19,313 nucleotides of DNA. It comes from Deltaproteobacteria bacterium. GTDB taxonomy: Bacteria; Desulfobacterota; Desulfobacteria; Desulfobacterales; UBA11574. A program made the position numbers and the translations under genes. Shown one piece after another: positions 15,568-19,313 of this stretch; within the stretch, counting starts at the first letter, position 1, and every line of letters starts with the position of its first letter. The notes beneath the pieces were generated by a model. It saw nothing but the letters and a program-made list of their open reading frames with translations, ran no database searches and was not told where the DNA came from. Where the stretch lies: positions 1 through 19,313 of the forward strand of contig JAFDCA010000066.1 in assembly GCA_019313025.1 (NCBI GenBank). The letters run 5' to 3'.

Positions 15568-16323
15568 TTAATTTTCTGATTTCCGGTTGAAAAAGTTCCT
15601 AACAAATGAATTTTTACTATGATCTTTCAAATGCTGGGGATTACCTTCGGCGATGATCCCTTTGGTTTGTTTGTCCAGCATGATTACCCGGTGCGCCACA
15701 TTAAAAATGCTTTGAAGTTCATGGGTTACGATGACCATTGTCGTCCCGAGACTCTTATTGAGATGTATAGTAAGGTTATCGAGTTCGACAGATGTTACGG
15801 GATCGAGTCCGGCAGAAGGCTCATCGAAAAATAGAATTTTTGGATTTAGGGCCATTGCTCTTGCCAACCCTGCCCGTTTTCTCATTCCTCCGCTGATTTC
15901 AGATGGCAAATGGTTTTCATAACCTTTTAGATTCACCATGTTTAGTTTCATTTTGACCAGTGTATCCACTGATTTTTGGGGCAAGTCGGTGTATTCCTTT
16001 ATGGGAAGAGACACATTTTCAGCAATTGTCATTGAACCGAAAAGGGCTGTACTCTGATAGAGGACCCCTATTTTTCTCAAAATCTTTTTGAATGTCACTT
16101 CATTGCAGCTGGATATATCTTCTCCATCAATGAGTATCTGCCCGGATAGGGGAGGCATGAGTCCAATCAAGTGTTTCAGTAATGTACTTTTGCCGCACCC
16201 ACTTCCCCCTAAAACAATAAATATTTCTCCCTCCAGAACATCAAACGATATATTTTCAAGGATAATATCTGTTCCATAGCCGACAGTAAGATCCCGAACT
16301 TGAATTATTTTGTGTTTTTCCAA
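15568..16323 (-). CDS. mlaF: ABC transporter ATP-binding protein, MlaF-like
   Basis: This 251-residue ATPase of the Mla-type lipid ABC transporter is cytoplasmic and attached to MlaE. The motifs are complete: Walker A GGSGCGKST (39-47), Q-loop Gln90 (LYQS), signature SGGMRKR (144-150), Walker B ILFFDE (163-168), D-loop SAGLDP (170-175) and H-loop His201. The signature LSGGM-type and KRAGLARA are typical of the MlaF branch. The start is TTG at 16323, with GGAG about 9 bp upstream; the nearby ATG upstream is out of frame. It lies between mlaE (58 bp upstream) and mlaD (44 bp downstream) in the same direction. Confidence 0.93.
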   Translation of the reverse strand: MEKHKIIQVRDLTVGYGTDIILENISFDVLEGEIFIVLGGSGCGKSTLLKHLIGLMPPLSGQILIDGEDISSCNEVTFKKILRKIGVLYQSTALFGSMTIAENVSLPIKEYTDLPQKSVDTLVKMKLNMVNLKGYENHLPSEISGGMRKRAGLARAMALNPKILFFDEPSAGLDPVTSVELDNLTIHLNKSLGTTMVIVTHELQSIFNVAHRVIMLDKQTKGIIAEGNPQHLKDHSKNSFVRNFFNRKSEN

Positions 16324-16381
16324 ATTGTCATCTCCGCGTTACTAATTCCCAAGTTTTTAATACAGCGATAAAGTAGCCAAA

Positions 16382-17518
16382 TCAGCTCAAGTATCTCAGC
16401 ATAACCGCAAAAATTGAGTCAAAAACGATGATCAAGAAAATGCTGCTGACAACGGCAGACGTTGTTGCCTGGCCCACAGAGGCCGCCCCACCTTGAACGC
16501 GAAATCCCCTTAGACAACCAATCCAGGATATAAGGAGTGCAAAAACAGCGCTTTTGAAGATTCCCAAAAGGATGTCAAAAAGACTCAACGTCTTTAGTGT
16601 CTGTAAAATATATGCGTTTGCGGTCAAATCCAGCATGAGGACACCCACCGTCAACCCTCCCAAGATGGCAAAGACGTCGGAAAATACGGTTAGGATGGGA
16701 ACCACAAAAACAGAAGCCATGATCTTTGGAACCACCAGATACCGTGTGGGATCAAATCCCATGGTAAAAAGAGCATCGACTTCTTCGGATATCTTCATTG
16801 TACCGATCTCTGAGGCAAATGATGAACCGGATCGTCCAGCCACAATTATTGCCGTCATTATGGGGCCTAATTCTCGAGTCATCGCCAGGCTTACCAATGA
16901 AGCCACATAAATATTGGCACCAAACATCTGAAGTTGAATTGATGACATAAAGGCCATAATGAGGCCCATCATAAAACTGATCATCCCTACAATGGGAACT
17001 GCATCAACGCCTGTTTTTTGCATGTAAAGAAAAATGTCATCCATCCGCAGCGATTTAGGATGAAGAAAGGAATAAAAAAATGCCAGACAGATAGACCCCA
17101 CAAATGAAATTTGATATTTAACATCTGCTGCAAGCTTAATAATAGCGTCTCCAAACCTGATAAACATAGACGGAGGGCGGGCCTTGATCAATGGAGCTGT
17201 TTCAGCCAAAGCTCCGGAATTGAGAATAAAAAGCACTTCTTCTCTGGCGTTTTGTAAATTGAATTGACCTTTTGCAGCGGTTATCATATCTTTTAATTCA
17301 ACCAGGACAAGCGCCCCAAAATCGTCCAGGTATTTAACCTTTTTAAGATCTACGGTGAGTGAAACAGGTCTCCGATCTTTTATCAGCGAGCCAAACAAGT
17401 CGATCATTTGAGACGCATTGCTAGAATCGATTCTACCATGGAGATAGATCGTTATTTCTCCGTCATTGCTTTCTGAAATCTCATAACGGCATGCCTGATT
17501 ATCTTTAAAATCATCCAT
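16382..17518 (-). CDS. mlaE: MlaE-family lipid ABC permease with fused N-terminal STAS domain
   Basis: This 378-residue protein has two parts. Residues about 10-110 form a STAS domain (MlaB-like): YEISESNDGEITIYLHGRID and VDLKKVKYLDDFGALVLVE. Residues about 125-378 form the MlaE permease, with about 5-6 hydrophobic helices and the family segment GVDAVPIVGMISFMMGLIMAF, followed by the RELGPIMTAIIVAGRSGSSFASEIGTMK block that contacts the ATPase. In E. coli these are the separate proteins MlaB and MlaE. At the usual Ser/Thr of the STAS active turn (Thr52 of MlaB) there is Asp66 (LDDFG). The family role is phospholipid movement across the inner membrane for outer membrane asymmetry; direction is not settled. 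The start ATG at 17518 has only a weak, distant GGAAAA. Confidence 0.93.
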   Translation of the reverse strand: MDDFKDNQACRYEISESNDGEITIYLHGRIDSSNASQMIDLFGSLIKDRRPVSLTVDLKKVKYLDDFGALVLVELKDMITAAKGQFNLQNAREEVLFILNSGALAETAPLIKARPPSMFIRFGDAIIKLAADVKYQISFVGSICLAFFYSFLHPKSLRMDDIFLYMQKTGVDAVPIVGMISFMMGLIMAFMSSIQLQMFGANIYVASLVSLAMTRELGPIMTAIIVAGRSGSSFASEIGTMKISEEVDALFTMGFDPTRYLVVPKIMASVFVVPILTVFSDVFAILGGLTVGVLMLDLTANAYILQTLKTLSLFDILLGIFKSAVFALLISWIGCLRGFRVQGGAASVGQATTSAVVSSIFLIIVFDSIFAVMLRYLS

Positions 17519-17578
17519 ATAAGATGTTTTCCTATCAAATTATTATATTTCGCCCTTGGTAAATCCGATTCAGGAATT

Positions 17579-18880
17579 CTAAAAAATAAATCGCTTTAAA
17601 CCAGACACATCCGTACCATAGTCCGTCTTCAATCGATGAAGATCCAATTGAAAAACCAACCAGCCGATTCGACGATTGTTTTTGTTCATTTCAAAAGCGA
17701 CCTCAATGCTTTTCTGGCCCATGGGATGATCTTTGTCCGCTCGATAAAGGGTGAGTACGCTGTGAGTAGAGTTCTTACCCTCTTCAAAATCTATCCCTTT
17801 ATAACTGCTTTTTATTGTTGGTGAAATATTGGTGTCCGTGTTTATTGAACAGGCATCAAATACTATCTTGTTCTTATCCAGTAATACGAGACCGTCATAC
17901 GGCACATTGTTCGATTTATGGATGTTGAGAAAATCCCTCATCAATCGGCTTGTTTTCGATCTGTCGCCGGTTTCAAAAGGATTCAGCAACATTGATTTCA
18001 GCAAAAGGTAATCTTTACTTAATCGGTTTTTCAATTCCAGATGATTAAAATCCGTTGCCTGGGGTCTTTTTGAGAAGTGCGAATGACCCCAAAAAACACC
18101 TAAGGTCAGAAGAAAAATTAGAATCAAGGATGGGAAGAGCCAGTAACGGGTCTGGCGGTATTTCTTTTCTAACGTTTTGATCGATGTGACATCACGACCC
18201 AATGAAAGAATTCCTTGAAAGTTATTGTGATCGTCGTGAAGGAGGGTTGAGCTAGCCGATATAAATCGAACACCATTTTTAGGATGTCTAATACTCAGAA
18301 TCTTTTCCCTTACAGTGTGTTTTTTCTTTACCTCATCAAGCAATTTTTGATAAACGTGGGGTCTTTCATAAATTTCTTCTACTGACTTGTTGCACATCTG
18401 ATCCCAGGACCTGCCGTATACTTCTTCTGCGGCAGCATTCCAAGTGATGATTTTTCCTTCTTTATCGGTTGTAATCACCGCATCAGGCAATTGGTCGCAA
18501 AACTCTTTGAGTCCATAGAGAATTCGGCTGGTTTCATCAAGACGTTTGGCAAGAAGTTTTGATATTTCTCCAGTCACTTCGGGGAAATCATGAAGAAATG
18601 TCGTGATCTCATCCTTAGGTATTCGGATCGCTTGAACATTTTGCCCTGCCTTAATAGTTGCCGTTCGTCTTGCTTTAAGAAGGAAAGACATTTCTCCAAA
18701 CAGCGATCCCTTCTCGGTAATTTCAGCGATTTTTGTGTTTCCCTTGAAGACATTCAGCTGGCCGGATATGAGAATATACAAATCCTGTGAATCATCTCCT
18801 TCCAGAAATATTGCCTTTCCTTCCTCAAAAGGAGTGATGTATCGATTTACTCTAACATTTTCGATAACTTCTTCTAACAT
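17579..18880 (-). CDS. Membrane sensor protein: cNMP-binding domain, PAS domain, one TM helix, C-terminal periplasmic domain
   Basis: This 433-residue protein has a cyclic-nucleotide-binding domain at 10-120, with the phosphate-binding-cassette pattern FGEMSFLL..RRTATI (61-76) intact, so ligand binding is plausible. A PAS domain follows (about 125-240; LPDAVITTDKEGKIITWNAAAE, then GILSLGRDVT). There is one transmembrane helix (about 246-266). The C-terminal part (about 270-433) is probably periplasmic and has a Cache-like look (LVLLDKNKIVFDA and RIGWLVFQLDLHRL), though the match is weak. No kinase, cyclase, phosphodiesterase or DNA-binding domain is seen, so the output is unknown. It is the first gene of the Mla operon, 60 bp before mlaE, suggesting control of lipid transport. 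The Shine-Dalgarno is weak. The family assignment of the C-terminus is uncertain. Confidence 0.82.
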   Translation of the reverse strand: MLEEVIENVRVNRYITPFEEGKAIFLEGDDSQDLYILISGQLNVFKGNTKIAEITEKGSLFGEMSFLLKARRTATIKAGQNVQAIRIPKDEITTFLHDFPEVTGEISKLLAKRLDETSRILYGLKEFCDQLPDAVITTDKEGKIITWNAAAEEVYGRSWDQMCNKSVEEIYERPHVYQKLLDEVKKKHTVREKILSIRHPKNGVRFISASSTLLHDDHNNFQGILSLGRDVTSIKTLEKKYRQTRYWLFPSLILIFLLTLGVFWGHSHFSKRPQATDFNHLELKNRLSKDYLLLKSMLLNPFETGDRSKTSRLMRDFLNIHKSNNVPYDGLVLLDKNKIVFDACSINTDTNISPTIKSSYKGIDFEEGKNSTHSVLTLYRADKDHPMGQKSIEVAFEMNKNNRRIGWLVFQLDLHRLKTDYGTDVSGLKRFIF

Positions 18881-19313
18881 AGATAGGAATTATGACCAAT
18901 GACTCGATTTCATATCAGATTTGTTCAAAATATTCAGATCTTATAGTGAAACATGAACAACCGATGCAATAGATGTGCCATAGTTTGAATGATCGATGTG
19001 AGTTTAATAGATTATTAAAAAAGTTTATAAATTCAATGTGATGAATAGAAAAAAAAGGAAGCTTTTAAACGGACGGGAAGGTGTGTTGAAATTAAAATGC
19101 ATTGGGGCGCCAATTTTTTGACAGAACCGTAAGGCAGGGCAATACATCCCTTGACGGATCAATTTTTGGAGTATGATATGGCCACCGTCATTTGTTGGTA
19201 CATTATGAAGATATCCGGTAAAATTTGACCCATTGATAGTGCCCCACCATTTTAAATATCAGCATCATGCTTGTTCAATAATCCGGAATTTATAATTCTA
19301 AAAGGACGAAATA
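18881..19313. other. Intergenic region, 433 bp, without a recognisable gene
   Basis: No credible gene is seen. On the minus strand a TATAAG-like -10 (18945-18940) could serve the sensor gene, with no good -35. On the plus strand TTGACA (19118-19123) and TTGACG (19151-19156) stand before TATGAT/TGATAT (19172-19179; 17-bp spacing for TGATAT), a fair promoter candidate for a gene to the right. The final bases AAAAGGACGAAATA look like a ribosome binding site, with the start codon possibly at the very edge of the window. Confidence 0.4.
19151..19179 (+). promoter_or_regulatory. Candidate plus-strand promoter near the right edge
   Basis: TTGACG (19151-19156) is followed after 17 bp by TGATAT (19174-19179), or after 15 bp by TATGAT (19172-19177). 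It would drive a gene starting at or after 19313, where AAAAGGA (19300-19306) could be the ribosome binding site. The match is moderate. Confidence 0.3.

Overview
The window looks like chromosomal DNA of a Gram-negative, Desulfobacterales-like bacterium (Desulfobacterota). This is inferred from gene content and protein flavour: an Mla/MCE lipid transporter with a PqiC-type lipoprotein, a GT9 heptosyltransferase-like enzyme, an HTH-EIIA protein next to a ClC channel, and moderate base composition. No rRNA, tRNA, CRISPR array, prophage gene or transposase gene was seen. Sixteen protein-coding features are supported, the first cut by the left edge.

Region 1 (1-2950, minus strand): a mechanosensitive channel (MscS family), then CorA, then a small glycogen-binding (CBM48/AMPK-type) protein that runs off the left edge. 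Two good sigma70-like promoters lie upstream, near 2824-2851 and 2910-2938. Region 2 (2727-3418): about 690 bp without a convincing gene. It holds a roughly 290-bp element bounded by inverted repeats (about 3072-3360) with a nested 13-bp palindrome pair, which looks like a non-autonomous mobile element.

Region 3 (3419-12582, plus strand): a double-domain CDP-alcohol phosphatidyltransferase, a cation-chloride cotransporter (SLC12-like), a second MscS channel, a helix-turn-helix/PTS EIIA fusion, a ClC channel with CBS domains and a tandem universal stress protein. With MscS and CorA on the other strand, this is a cluster devoted to ion, volume and osmotic homeostasis; HTH-EIIA, ClC and USP are probably co-transcribed. 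Region 4 (12699-13661, plus): a lone GT9 glycosyltransferase, followed by a strong hairpin between convergent genes.

Region 5 (13871-18880, minus strand): a five-gene run. A cNMP-binding/PAS/transmembrane/sensor protein comes first, followed by STAS-MlaE permease, MlaF ATPase, MlaD MCE protein and a PqiC-like lipoprotein. This is a complete inner-membrane phospholipid ABC transporter with an unusual leading sensor. The last 433 bp (18881-19313) contain no gene, but end in a ribosome binding site that suggests a plus-strand gene starts at the window edge.

Most notable for follow-up: the sensor at the head of the Mla operon, the STAS domain with Asp in place of its phosphorylatable residue, the HTH-EIIA/ClC pairing with tandem hairpins upstream, the duplicated CDP-alcohol phosphatidyltransferase, and the inverted-repeat elements between genes.
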